Source: an uncultured Cloacibacillus sp. (GTDB taxonomy: Bacteria > Synergistota > Synergistia > Synergistales > Synergistaceae). From it: a stretch of DNA of 15,468 bases. The stretch is from positions 1-15,468 of the forward strand of contig CAKSWL010000018.1 in assembly GCA_934511335.1 (NCBI GenBank), given 5' to 3'. Position 1 is the first letter of the stretch. Every line of letters starts with the position of its first letter. Positions 6,886 to 13,869 of this stretch are shown piece by piece. Both the position numbers and the translations under genes were made by a program. The notes under the pieces are model-generated. The model did not search any database. It was not told the DNA's origin and saw only the letters and a program-made list of their open reading frames with translations.

Positions 6886-7581
6886 CTACAGCAGCGCCAT
6901 GCGGTAGCGTTTTTCCGGGCGGCCCACGCGGCGGTAGGCATATTCGACGACGACGCGTTCGCTCATCGTGAGGAACTCAAGGTAGCGGCGCGCCGTCGAG
7001 CGCGAGATGCCAAGATGCTCGCCGACCTCCTGCGCGGAATAGGTTTCATCGTTGGATTTAAGGAAAGATTCTATATCGTTGAGGCACTTGAGCTGGAGCC
7101 CTTTCGGTATCGAACGGCTATTGGCCCACGAGGGGTCGTGGCTCTTCATCGCGACAAGCGCGTCAAGATCCTCCTGCTGCCAGGGGCGCGTCCTGCCGGT
7201 CAGCGAATGGTGATATATCCGATAGTTTTTCAGCGTAGCGCGCAGCCGGTCAAAGGAAAAGGGTTTGACGAGGAATTCAAAGACTCCCGCGCAGAGCGCC
7301 TTGCGCACAAGCTCCGGATTTTCTCCCGAAGAGACGACGATATAGTCGGTGCGCGAAAATGATTTGCGGAGGTCGTCGAGGCCCTCAAGCGCACTGAAAT
7401 CTTTCAGGAACAGATCCAGCAGAACAAGGTCGACGTCGACACAACGCATCGCCTCAAACATCTGCGGCCCCGTCGACACGCACTTGAGCAATGTAAAGGA
7501 ACTGTCATTGATGATGATATCGGAATAAAGTTTCTGAAGAAGGGGATCTGACTCTGCGATCAAGACTTTCAAACTGCGCAT
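6886..7581 (-). CDS. CitB/DcuR-type response regulator, orphan
   Basis: A 231-residue two-component response regulator. The receiver domain (about 3-122) has the acidic pair Glu10/Asp12, phospho-acceptor Asp56 in DLVLLD, the VVSSG switch segment (82-86) and Lys107 in VKPF. A linker leads to a C-terminal helix-turn-helix (about 181-204, with QEVGEHLGISRSTARRYLEFL-like spacing) and the basic end RRVGRPEKRYR. This layout is that of CitB, DcuR and MalR regulators, which control uptake and metabolism of carboxylates. The ATG at 7581 is preferred over an upstream in-frame ATG at 7749, because it has an AGGAGGAAGAGG site and because 7749 falls inside the structured leader. No histidine kinase gene is in the window. 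Its transcript starts at a strong promoter and carries a leader RNA like that of mop. The next gene downstream, on its own promoter, is mop, a possible target. Confidence 0.88.
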   Translation of the reverse strand: MRSLKVLIAESDPLLQKLYSDIIINDSSFTLLKCVSTGPQMFEAMRCVDVDLVLLDLFLKDFSALEGLDDLRKSFSRTDYIVVSSGENPELVRKALCAGVFEFLVKPFSFDRLRATLKNYRIYHHSLTGRTRPWQQEDLDALVAMKSHDPSWANSRSIPKGLQLKCLNDIESFLKSNDETYSAQEVGEHLGISRSTARRYLEFLTMSERVVVEYAYRRVGRPEKRYRMALL

Positions 7582-7674
7582 TCCAACCTCTTCCTCCTCT
7601 CTTATCTGTAAAGTCAATGCTCCGCGGGGCGGCAGGAAAAGGCCATTACGCAAGCTGCGCTGATGATTTCTTTT

Positions 7675-7768
7675 CCCCTTTCCAAACGGGAGGCACCTTC
7701 GTTTCCAAAGATACCCGACGGTCGGGCTCCATAAAAAACACTTTTTCACAGGAACTTCGACTCGGGGT
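7675..7768 (-). promoter_or_regulatory. Second candidate Moco/Tuco-type riboswitch, in the response regulator leader
   Basis: A compact 94-nt version of the RNA seen before mop. CCCC (7764-7767, in ACCCCGAG) pairs with GGGG (7675-7678). Between them are UAUGGAG (7727-7733), a 5-bp hairpin CCCGA-CCG-UCGGG (7714-7726), a 7-bp hairpin with a GAAA tetraloop (7695-7712), GCCUCCCG (7687-7694) and UUGGAAAGGGG (7675-7685), identical to the mop copy. The spacing ACCCC to UAUGGAG is 35 nt here and 33 nt before mop. It lacks the extra hairpin after GCCUC and the longer middle region. A downstream CUUUUCC (7635-7641) can pair with GGAAAAG (7670-7676), invading the closing stem. This is a plausible switch about 95 nt before the regulator ATG. 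The class is inferred from resemblance to the moaA leader. Confidence 0.55.
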
Positions 7769-7792
7769 ATTATTCATTTTTATTCATTTAAG

Positions 7793-7820
7793 ATTATAAC
7801 AAAGAGACTGTTTTCGTCAA
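7793..7820 (-). promoter_or_regulatory. Strong sigma-70-type promoter of the response regulator
   Basis: On the minus strand there is -35 TTGACG (7815-7820), a 16-bp spacer and a perfect -10 TATAAT (7793-7798). Transcription would begin near 7786, about 18 nt before the structured leader. The spacer 7821-7990 toward the IclR promoter contains small GC-rich inverted repeats but no gene. Confidence 0.7.
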
Positions 7821-7997
7821 GGAGAAAGCTTTTTTACGGCAAACACATAAAATATCGGGCCTTCTGCCGGCGCCGACGGGCGGCGTCATTCTCCGTGCTT
7901 TCACATAGTCACCCCGCGCGGGAAGCGTCGGGCATCTTTTCTACAGCTAAAAATAAAAATCGCCGCTTCGGCTAAAATCCTGTTGCAAAATCCTCCT

Positions 7998-8048
7998 TTG
8001 TCATCTATTATTGTGTCGTATAATGCAATATTATTCCATATGTTGGAA
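7998..8048 (+). promoter_or_regulatory. IclR gene promoter with overlapping operator-like dyad
   Basis: A -10 TATAAT (8019-8024) is preceded at 15 bp by TTGTCA (7998-8003). Just after the expected start lies the inverted repeat TTCCA-TATGT-TGGAA (8034-8048). Its position suits self-repression by the IclR-type product encoded 25 bp downstream. Confidence 0.5.
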
Positions 8049-8072
8049 ACACGATATCTTTGGGAGGCTGCT

Positions 8073-8816
8073 ATGAAGGAAGATTCAGTACGTTCGGTCG
8101 AACGCGCCTTTTCGATCTTGAAGGCATTTACAAGAGATGATTATAAGCTCACACTCAGCGAACTTGCGGAGCGGATACAGCTCCCCGTAACGACCACCCT
8201 GCGGCTTGCGAACACCTTGGAGAACCTAAATATGCTCCACCGCCACAGCGACCGCTGTTATTCGCTCGGCAACCAGCTCTATCTGCTCGGCAGCGTGGCG
8301 AAGGCCAACTTTCGCCCGCAGCAGGTGATTTATCCCTACATGAAACAGATGCGCGACGAGACGAAAGAGGCAGTTTCCCTCTACGGCGTCGTCGGCGAGG
8401 ACCGCGCCTGCTTTGAGCACGTGGAGAGCCTGCTTTCCATGCAGTGCGTGATGCGTGTCGGAGACCGTCTGCCGCTTTGGGCGGGAGCCGGCGGCCGGGC
8501 GCTGCTGGCCTTTCTCGGCGAAGAGGTCATCGAGCGCGAGATTAAAAAGGCTCATAAAATCACCGCGACGACGCTCTTTGAGCCGGACAAGCTGCGGACC
8601 GAACTCGCAAACGTGCGCACTCTCGGCTACGCTCTGAGCTACGGGGACCGCGAAGAGGGCATCCTCTCGGTCGCCGTCCCGATTTTCAGCCGGCGCGGCG
8701 AGCTCGCCTTCTCCTTTTCGATCGCAGGTCCGGCACAGAGATTTACCGAAGACAGGGCGGTAAATCTCGTTCCTCAGATACAAAAGATGTGCAGAGAGGT
8801 CTCAGCTCAGATATAA
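8073..8816 (+). CDS. IclR-family transcriptional regulator
   Basis: A 247-residue regulator. The N-terminal winged helix-turn-helix (about 5-75) has SVERAFSILKAFT, LTLSELAERIQLPVTTTLRLANTLENL and the wing RCYSLGNQLYLLG, all typical of IclR. The C-terminal effector domain (about 80-245) contains LPLWAGAGGRALLAFL and GYALSYGDREEGILSVAVPIF, the usual ligand-pocket segments. The true start is the ATG at 8073, which has a GGGAGG site and begins the homology. The ATG 30 codons upstream (7983) lies before the promoter. Family members usually repress or activate aromatic, glyoxylate or sugar-acid pathways. The ligand is not predictable. The neighbours on either side are the divergent response regulator and a methyltransferase gene 101 bp downstream, which may share its transcript. 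Confidence 0.88.
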   Translation: MKEDSVRSVERAFSILKAFTRDDYKLTLSELAERIQLPVTTTLRLANTLENLNMLHRHSDRCYSLGNQLYLLGSVAKANFRPQQVIYPYMKQMRDETKEAVSLYGVVGEDRACFEHVESLLSMQCVMRVGDRLPLWAGAGGRALLAFLGEEVIEREIKKAHKITATTLFEPDKLRTELANVRTLGYALSYGDREEGILSVAVPIFSRRGELAFSFSIAGPAQRFTEDRAVNLVPQIQKMCREVSAQI

Positions 8817-8917
8817 TAGGGCGGTAAAGTAAAACACAACTCAGCTTCCGCCGCCTTCGCACTCCCGCAGCAGGGCGCGGCGCGCGGCGGCGCTCTAAGA
8901 AAGAGGGGCCGTCATTT

Positions 8918-9673
8918 ATGACAAATCAAATCTGGAACCCGCAAGAGTACAGAAAAAGCGCGGACTTCGTTCCCAAACTTGGGGAGCCGGTGATCGAACT
9001 GCTTGAACCTAAGGCGGGCGAGCGGATTTTGGACCTTGGGTGCGGAACGGGCGTCCTGACGAAAAGGCTGGCCGATATGGGCTGCTCCGTCGTCGGCACC
9101 GACTCAAGCACGGAGATGGTGGCCGCCGCGCGGGAGCTAGGCGTCGAGGCCTTCCTTGCGGACGCGCAGACGCTGAAAATGGACGAAAAATTCGACGCCG
9201 TCATGAGCAACGCCGCGATCCACTGGATGCCGGACCACTACGCCGTGGTGCGCCGCGTCTGGAATCTGCTGAAGCCCGGCGGACGCTTCGCCGCCGAGTG
9301 CGGCGGCGAGGGCTGCGTGCGCATCCTCCGCGAAGGAATGAAGATCGCCCTCATCAAGCGCGGCATCGACTACAAGGCGCGCAACCCCTGGAAATATCCC
9401 GAGCTCGGCGCCTTCTCAAAGATACTGGAAAACCAGGGCTTCCAGGTAAAATTCATCGCGCGCATCGACCGCCCGACGCCGCTCTCAAACGGCCTGCGCG
9501 GCTGGCTTGAAGTATTCTCCGCCAGCCATACGGCGGGCTTCTCCGACACGGAAAGAAAAAGCTTCTACCAGGAGGTCGAAGACTACTGCCGCCCGACGCT
9601 CTACGACGAAAAGAAGGGCTGGACGGCGGACTACGTGCGTCTGCGCTTCCTCGCGGTAAAACCGGCGGAATAG
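8918..9673 (+). CDS. SAM-dependent class I methyltransferase (trans-aconitate methyltransferase-like)
   Basis: A 251-residue Rossmann-fold methyltransferase. Motif I is ILDLGCGTG (37-45), the acidic residue after strand 2 is Asp62 in VVGTDSS, and Asp82 in LADAQTL is in motif III. NAAIHWMPDH (98-107) and LLKPGGRFAAECGGEG follow. The NAAIHW-PDH block and overall length resemble trans-aconitate 2-methyltransferase and related small-molecule enzymes, but the substrate is not certain. The C-terminal half is helical and ends with VRLRFLAVKPAE. The ATG is preceded by AAAGAGGGG about 8 bases away. There is no partner gene that reveals the substrate. Confidence 0.85.
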   Translation: MTNQIWNPQEYRKSADFVPKLGEPVIELLEPKAGERILDLGCGTGVLTKRLADMGCSVVGTDSSTEMVAAARELGVEAFLADAQTLKMDEKFDAVMSNAAIHWMPDHYAVVRRVWNLLKPGGRFAAECGGEGCVRILREGMKIALIKRGIDYKARNPWKYPELGAFSKILENQGFQVKFIARIDRPTPLSNGLRGWLEVFSASHTAGFSDTERKSFYQEVEDYCRPTLYDEKKGWTADYVRLRFLAVKPAE

Positions 9674-9699
9674 CCCGCCAAATCAAATCTGAACAGATA

Positions 9700-9746
9700 G
9701 AATCCTCCGCCGCGGCCGGCGGCAAACCGGAACGCGGCGGGGATTC
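9700..9746 (+). terminator. GC-rich hairpin after the methyltransferase gene
   Basis: A 14-bp stem with one bulged T (GAATCC-CCGCCGCG against CGCGGCGG-GGATTC) begins 27 bp after the stop. Only a weak T-run follows. A second small stem, AGCTG-AAA-CAGCT (9758-9770), is followed by TTTTATCTTTTT and may complete termination. Confidence 0.6.
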
Positions 9747-9900
9747 GTTTGCTATCCAGCTGAAACAGCTTTTATCTTTTTCGTCGGTCTCTTCTAAAGT
9801 TGCCGTAGTGATAAGCGGCGATGAGAGACAAAGAGGCATTAAATAATACATAGCAGAGAGGCTGAACATCGGCCGCCGTATTTATGATGGCGAAATCAGT

Positions 9901-10190
9901 TCATATTAGGCGTCGATAGCCAGTGAAAATGTCATTAACGCCCTTCATGTGTGATATCATCTCTATGGCAGAGCCGATGGCAAGTCAGCCCCGCATGCTC
10001 ATCGGAATTTCGCCCTCCGTCATTCCATTAATTCAGCATGGTCAATAAACATGGCCACAAGCCGGTTCAGCCTTGATACTTCTTTTTCATTTGGATACAT
10101 TCGTCTAAAGTCCTTGTGCTCCACTGACGGGAACGCGTTGCTTTTTGGGAGTTTACATGGCAGGCGGCGGCTATGGAGGCGCCGAGGTTA
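9901..10190 (-). pseudogene. Broken RhuM-like gene fragment
   Basis: On the minus strand one frame (10020-10187) encodes MYPNEKEVSRLNRLVAMFID followed by HAELM. I recognise this as the conserved C-terminal region of RhuM/virulence-type proteins, found in accessory islands. After HAELM the expected continuation EIPMSM appears in another frame, as if about five bases (ATGGA) had been duplicated. The conserved Trp position after MSMRG is a TGA stop. Upstream the frame closes at 10188, and no N-terminal half or start is visible. The gene is therefore dead and truncated at both ends. It is the only sign of acquired DNA in the window. The family call is from memory of the motif. The rest of 9781-9900 shows no gene. 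Confidence 0.6.
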
Positions 10191-10412
10191 TAAAAATCAA
10201 GAGTTCTTTATAACATCACAACTGTCTTCATATAGACACTATTATTTATTATCATAGCTGTAAAGCAGGGCCTCGCCGTGATTTATGATTCATGCCGGTG
10301 AAGCTCCGCCATTAATTGTTTTTATGGCCCCGAAAACAGCTTTCATAATGTCATGGTTTTATCATAAACATAAAGTTTTAGCTTTACATAAACATGCTCT
10401 CCGCAGGCAAAG
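10191..10412. other. Gene-free spacer
   Basis: AT-rich compared with the flanking genes. Short frames exist on the plus strand (for example 10285-10470), but they have no ribosome site and no recognisable product. No RNA gene or mobile-element end is seen. Together with the RhuM-like fragment this is probably decayed accessory DNA. Confidence 0.5.
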
Positions 10413-10420
10413 AAAGAAGC

Positions 10421-10446
10421 CCCGTGAACTACACGACATTCACGGG
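10421..10446 (-). terminator. Terminator of the hyp operon
   Basis: An 8-bp stem CCCGTGAA / TTCACGGG with a 10-nt loop. On the minus strand it is followed by GCTTCTTTCTTTG. It lies 54 bp after the hypD stop. Confidence 0.6.
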
Positions 10447-10499
10447 ACCGATGGCTATATTAAAAAATAGTTTTGGCAAAACTGTATAAGCGCCTGCGC

Positions 10500-12860
10500 T
10501 TAGAACCCTTCCTGCGCATTTCTTGCGATGATCTCTTCCTGCTGGTAGTTGTCGAGGTCCACGAAGTAGTCGCTGTAGCCGGCGACCCGGACGAGGAGGC
10601 CGCGGTATTTGTCGGGGTGGGCCTGAGCGTCGCGAAGGGTGGGCTCGTCTACCACGTTGAACTGGATGTGATGTCCCCCCAGCTTGAAGTAGGAGCGGAT
10701 GAGGTTTTTAACGCCCTCGATCCCCTCTTCGCCTGCGAGCACGGAGGGCAGGAAGCGCTGGTTGAGCAGCGTGCCGCCCGACTTGACCTGGTCCATCTTC
10801 GCGAGAGACTTGACGACGGCGGTCGGGCCGTGGCGGTCCGCGCCGTGGCTCGGGCTGGTGCCGTCGGATTCGGGCATGCCGCTGAAACGTCCGTTCGGGG
10901 TTGCCGCGAGTTTCTGCCCGAAGTAGTTATGGCAGGTCGTCGAGAGCATGTTGAGGTGGTAGGTCGGCCCCAAGATGCTGTGCTTGCCGTCGATGTTGTT
11001 GAAGAGGCTGCTGTAGACCCTCTTCATGATGTCGTCGGCGTAGTCGTCGTCGTTGCCGAAGAAGGGCGTCTTGTTCCAGAGGGTGAGACGCATCGCCTCG
11101 TGTCCCTCCCAGTTGGCCTTCATCGCGTCGACTATCTGCTGGAGCGTATATGTGCCTTCGTCGTAGACGTGCTTCTTGATTGCGGACAGGCTGTCGGTGA
11201 TGGTGCCGATGCCGCAGCACTGGATGTAGTCACTGTTGTAGCGCGGGCCGCCGTTGTAGTAGTCTTTGCCCTTCTGGATGCAGTCGCGGATGACGCAGGA
11301 GAGGTAGGTGGCCGCCATGTTGGTCGCATACTGATAACGGAGGTAGTTGTCGACGCCGATCTTGGTTTCTACGGCATAGGCCATTTGCTTCTCAAAGGCC
11401 GCGTAGAGGTCGTCGAAGGTCTTGAACTCGGAGAGCTCGCCGGTCTTGATGCTGACCTGCTTGCCTGTAAGGAGGTCTACGCCGTTGGAGAGCGCGTACT
11501 CAAGAAGCTTCGGCACGTTGAGGTAGCCGTGGAGCAGGTAGGCCTCTTTGCCGGCGCAGCCCGTCTCGATGCAGCCGCTGGTGCCGCCTTCGCGCGCGTC
11601 TTCCAGGGTCTTGCCGACGCGCATCTGTTCCTGGATCACCATGTCGGCGTTGAACATCGAAGGATAGCCCATGCCGTTTCGGAAGACGCGGGCCGCGGCG
11701 CGGAGCACGTTGTCCGGCGTACGTTCGCTGACCTGGATGTTGCCCTGCGGCTGGAGAAGGCGAAGTTCGTCGAATATCTCCAAGCAGATGTAGGTCACTT
11801 CGCTGGAACCGTCGCTGCCGTCGGCTTTGAGTCCGGCGAGGTTGATGTTCGTGAAGTCGTTGTAGGTGCCGCTCTCTTTGGCCGTTACGCCGACCTTCGG
11901 AGGCGCGGGGGTGTTGTTGACCTTGATCCACAGGCAGGAGAGGAGCTCCTTCGCTTTGTCGCGGGTGAGCGTGCCGTCTGCGACGCCCTTCGCGTAGAAG
12001 GGGGCGAGGTGCTGGTCGAGGTGGCCCGGGCTCATGGCGTCCCAGCCGTTGAGCTCGGTGATGGTCCCCAAATGCACGAACCAGTACATCTGCACCGCTT
12101 CCCAGAAGTTGCTCGGAGCGTGCGCGGGGACGCGGCGGCAGACCTCGGCGATTTTAAGCAGTTCGGCCTTGCGTCTTTCGTCCTTCTCCTCGGCGGCCAT
12201 CTTTTCGGCGAGCTCGGCGTGGCGCTCGGCGAAGATGATCACCGCGTCGCAGGAGATGCCCATGCCCTGAAGCTGTTCATCCTTCGCCGTGGCGTCGGGG
12301 TCGTTGATGAAGTCGAGCTTCGCGCGGGACTCTTCAATATCCTTTTTGAGGTCGAGAGCGCCCTTCTGATAGATGAGCCCGTCGAGTGCGGTGTGTCCAA
12401 GGGCGCGCTGTTCGCCAAATTCGGTGAAGGTGCCGGCTTCATAAAGGAGCGTCCAGCCTTCCGGCATACGCTCGAAGAGACGGTCCCTCATGCAGCGTCC
12501 GCGCCAGTAGGGCTCGACGACCTTCTCGTAGACGTCCATATCCTCGGGCGCGACGGTGTAGTTCTGCTGGGCGCGCGTCGTAAGGACCTCGAAGTCATGC
12601 CTTGAGTGACAGGTGAGCTCGGGGAAGGTCGAGACGGCCTTCGGTTTGGGGCCGCGTTCGCCGACGATGAGCTCTTCGGGGCCTATGTAGATCGCCTTTT
12701 TCGCGCAGATATGCTTGAAGTTCGCCGCGCGGAGGACGGGCATGGGGAGCTTGCCCTCGTTCTCGCGGTAGAACTCGGTCTCAAGCAGCGCCCTTTCGAT
12801 GCTGATCGAGGGGTGGGTGTCAAAGCTTTCGTCGCGGAGACGCCTGATTCTTTCGTTCAT
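10500..12860 (-). CDS. hypD: Trans-4-hydroxy-L-proline dehydratase, glycyl radical enzyme
   Basis: A 786-residue glycyl radical enzyme. HypD removes water from trans-4-hydroxy-L-proline to give pyrroline-5-carboxylate, which is then reduced to proline. The radical site is Gly761 in RVAGYSD. The thiyl Cys430 and base Glu432 are in GGTSGCIETG. Residues I recall from C. difficile HypD (His160, Asp278, Ser334, Asp339, Phe340, Cys434, Glu436, Tyr450, Thr645, Gly765) all occur here at exactly four positions lower: His156, Asp274, Ser330, Asp335, Phe336, Cys430, Glu432, Tyr446, Thr641, Gly761. The overall length is also nearly the same. Choline, glycerol and arylacetate enzymes share the fold but not this pocket set. 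The ATG follows GGGAGGT. Its activase lies 103 bp upstream. No proC is in the window, so reductase supply must come from elsewhere. The enzyme is oxygen-sensitive by mechanism. Confidence 0.82.
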   Translation of the reverse strand: MNERIRRLRDESFDTHPSISIERALLETEFYRENEGKLPMPVLRAANFKHICAKKAIYIGPEELIVGERGPKPKAVSTFPELTCHSRHDFEVLTTRAQQNYTVAPEDMDVYEKVVEPYWRGRCMRDRLFERMPEGWTLLYEAGTFTEFGEQRALGHTALDGLIYQKGALDLKKDIEESRAKLDFINDPDATAKDEQLQGMGISCDAVIIFAERHAELAEKMAAEEKDERRKAELLKIAEVCRRVPAHAPSNFWEAVQMYWFVHLGTITELNGWDAMSPGHLDQHLAPFYAKGVADGTLTRDKAKELLSCLWIKVNNTPAPPKVGVTAKESGTYNDFTNINLAGLKADGSDGSSEVTYICLEIFDELRLLQPQGNIQVSERTPDNVLRAAARVFRNGMGYPSMFNADMVIQEQMRVGKTLEDAREGGTSGCIETGCAGKEAYLLHGYLNVPKLLEYALSNGVDLLTGKQVSIKTGELSEFKTFDDLYAAFEKQMAYAVETKIGVDNYLRYQYATNMAATYLSCVIRDCIQKGKDYYNGGPRYNSDYIQCCGIGTITDSLSAIKKHVYDEGTYTLQQIVDAMKANWEGHEAMRLTLWNKTPFFGNDDDYADDIMKRVYSSLFNNIDGKHSILGPTYHLNMLSTTCHNYFGQKLAATPNGRFSGMPESDGTSPSHGADRHGPTAVVKSLAKMDQVKSGGTLLNQRFLPSVLAGEEGIEGVKNLIRSYFKLGGHHIQFNVVDEPTLRDAQAHPDKYRGLLVRVAGYSDYFVDLDNYQQEEIIARNAQEGF

Positions 12861-12963
12861 GATTTACTACCTCCCATTGCAGAATATGAAATAAGTTCGT
12901 TGCTTTAAAACCGTGAAGCTCGCTGCCTATTGATCGTAGCCCTTTTATCTCTGCCGCCGGCGG

Positions 12964-13869
12964 TCATCCGCCGATATGGGCTTTGAGTCCGTAGCTTTCG
13001 AGAATGCCCGCCGCACGGCGCATTTGGTTTTCCGTCGGCGGCAGCAGGTCGCGTAGTTTATACTCCATATGCCAACGGTCATGTTTACCCTTCGCCACCG
13101 TGTGATAGGGCAGGATGTTCACACCCGTGATCCCCTTGAGCGGCCGGACGAATTTTCCCAAAGCATGCATGTTTTCGTCGCCGCTGTTGAGTCCGGGCAT
13201 GAAAGGGACGCGGATGTTGATCTTCGCCCCCGCCTCCGATATCGCCCGCAGGTTCTCAAGGATGACGACGTTGTCCACGCCGGTGTATTCTTTATGTTTT
13301 TCCGGGTCCATATGCTTTACGTCGTAAAGGTAAAGGTCGGCGCGTTTTACGGAATCCATGACGACCCCCCTGCTTACGAAGCCGCAGGTGTCGATAGTCC
13401 GGTGATAACCGGCCCGGCCGCAGGCGTCAAGCGCCTCAAAGAGGAACTCGGGCTGCATAAAGGGCTCGCCGCCGGAAAAGGTGACGCCGCCGCCGTCGCG
13501 GAAGAATATCTCGTCCTTGTGAAGCTGCGTCATCAGCTCATCGACCGTATAGGGCCGGCCGCAGAGCTCGCGCGCCTCCGACGGGCAGACGTCGCAGCAT
13601 TTGCCGCAGCCGTCGCAGAGGCTGTCGTCCGTTGCGAGAGAACCCTCCAGCAGCGAGATCGCGCCTTTCGGGCAGGCTTTCAGGCAGGATCCGCAGCCAA
13701 TGCACTTTTCGCCGCGAAAGAGTACCACGGGCATCACCGATTGGCTCTCGGGATTATGGCACCACCAGCAGGCGAGCGGGCATCCTTTGAGATGCACCGT
13801 GGTGCGCGTGCCGGGGCCGTCATGTATCGAATATTCTTTTATGTCGAAGATGATTCCCCTCTTATTCAA
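12964..13869 (-). CDS. hypE: Glycyl radical enzyme activase (radical SAM), partner of HypD
   Basis: A 301-residue radical SAM enzyme that generates the glycyl radical on HypD. It has the SAM cluster motif C30-x3-C34-x2-C37 (GCPLACWWCHNPES). An inserted ferredoxin-like domain carries two CxxCxxCxxxC sets (Cys56/59/62/66 and Cys85/88/91/95) for two further [4Fe-4S] clusters. The SAM-binding GGE is at 133-135 in FSGGEPFMQ, and the late segment VNILPYHTVAKGKH is typical of activases. The start is TTG at 13869. No ATG is available, the family N-terminus KRGIIFDIKEYSIHDGPGTR begins right there, and GGAGGG lies about 10 bases upstream. The start overlaps the end of the GntR gene by 8 bases, so translation is probably coupled to the regulator. 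Confidence 0.88.
   Translation of the reverse strand: MNKRGIIFDIKEYSIHDGPGTRTTVHLKGCPLACWWCHNPESQSVMPVVLFRGEKCIGCGSCLKACPKGAISLLEGSLATDDSLCDGCGKCCDVCPSEARELCGRPYTVDELMTQLHKDEIFFRDGGGVTFSGGEPFMQPEFLFEALDACGRAGYHRTIDTCGFVSRGVVMDSVKRADLYLYDVKHMDPEKHKEYTGVDNVVILENLRAISEAGAKINIRVPFMPGLNSGDENMHALGKFVRPLKGITGVNILPYHTVAKGKHDRWHMEYKLRDLLPPTENQMRRAAGILESYGLKAHIGG

Noticed and set aside
8926..9869. Minus-strand frames across and after the methyltransferase
   Set aside because: Shadows of the methyltransferase gene and of its terminator region; Ser/Pro/Arg-rich products without motifs or ribosome sites.
10051..10470. Two short plus-strand frames (68 and 61 codons)
   Set aside because: No ribosome sites and no recognisable products. 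One overlaps the RhuM-like remnant on the other strand, and the second covers the hyp terminator.
10473..12605. Long 710-codon open frame on the plus strand
   Set aside because: It lies antisense to hypD, whose product shows full family conservation. The plus-strand product is a Val/Asp/Glu-biased shadow with no recognisable domain and no ribosome site.
10500..12860. Pyruvate formate-lyase or choline trimethylamine-lyase
   Set aside because: Pyruvate formate-lyase has adjacent Cys-Cys at the active site, which is absent here. The pocket residues follow HypD with a constant offset, not the choline enzyme set.
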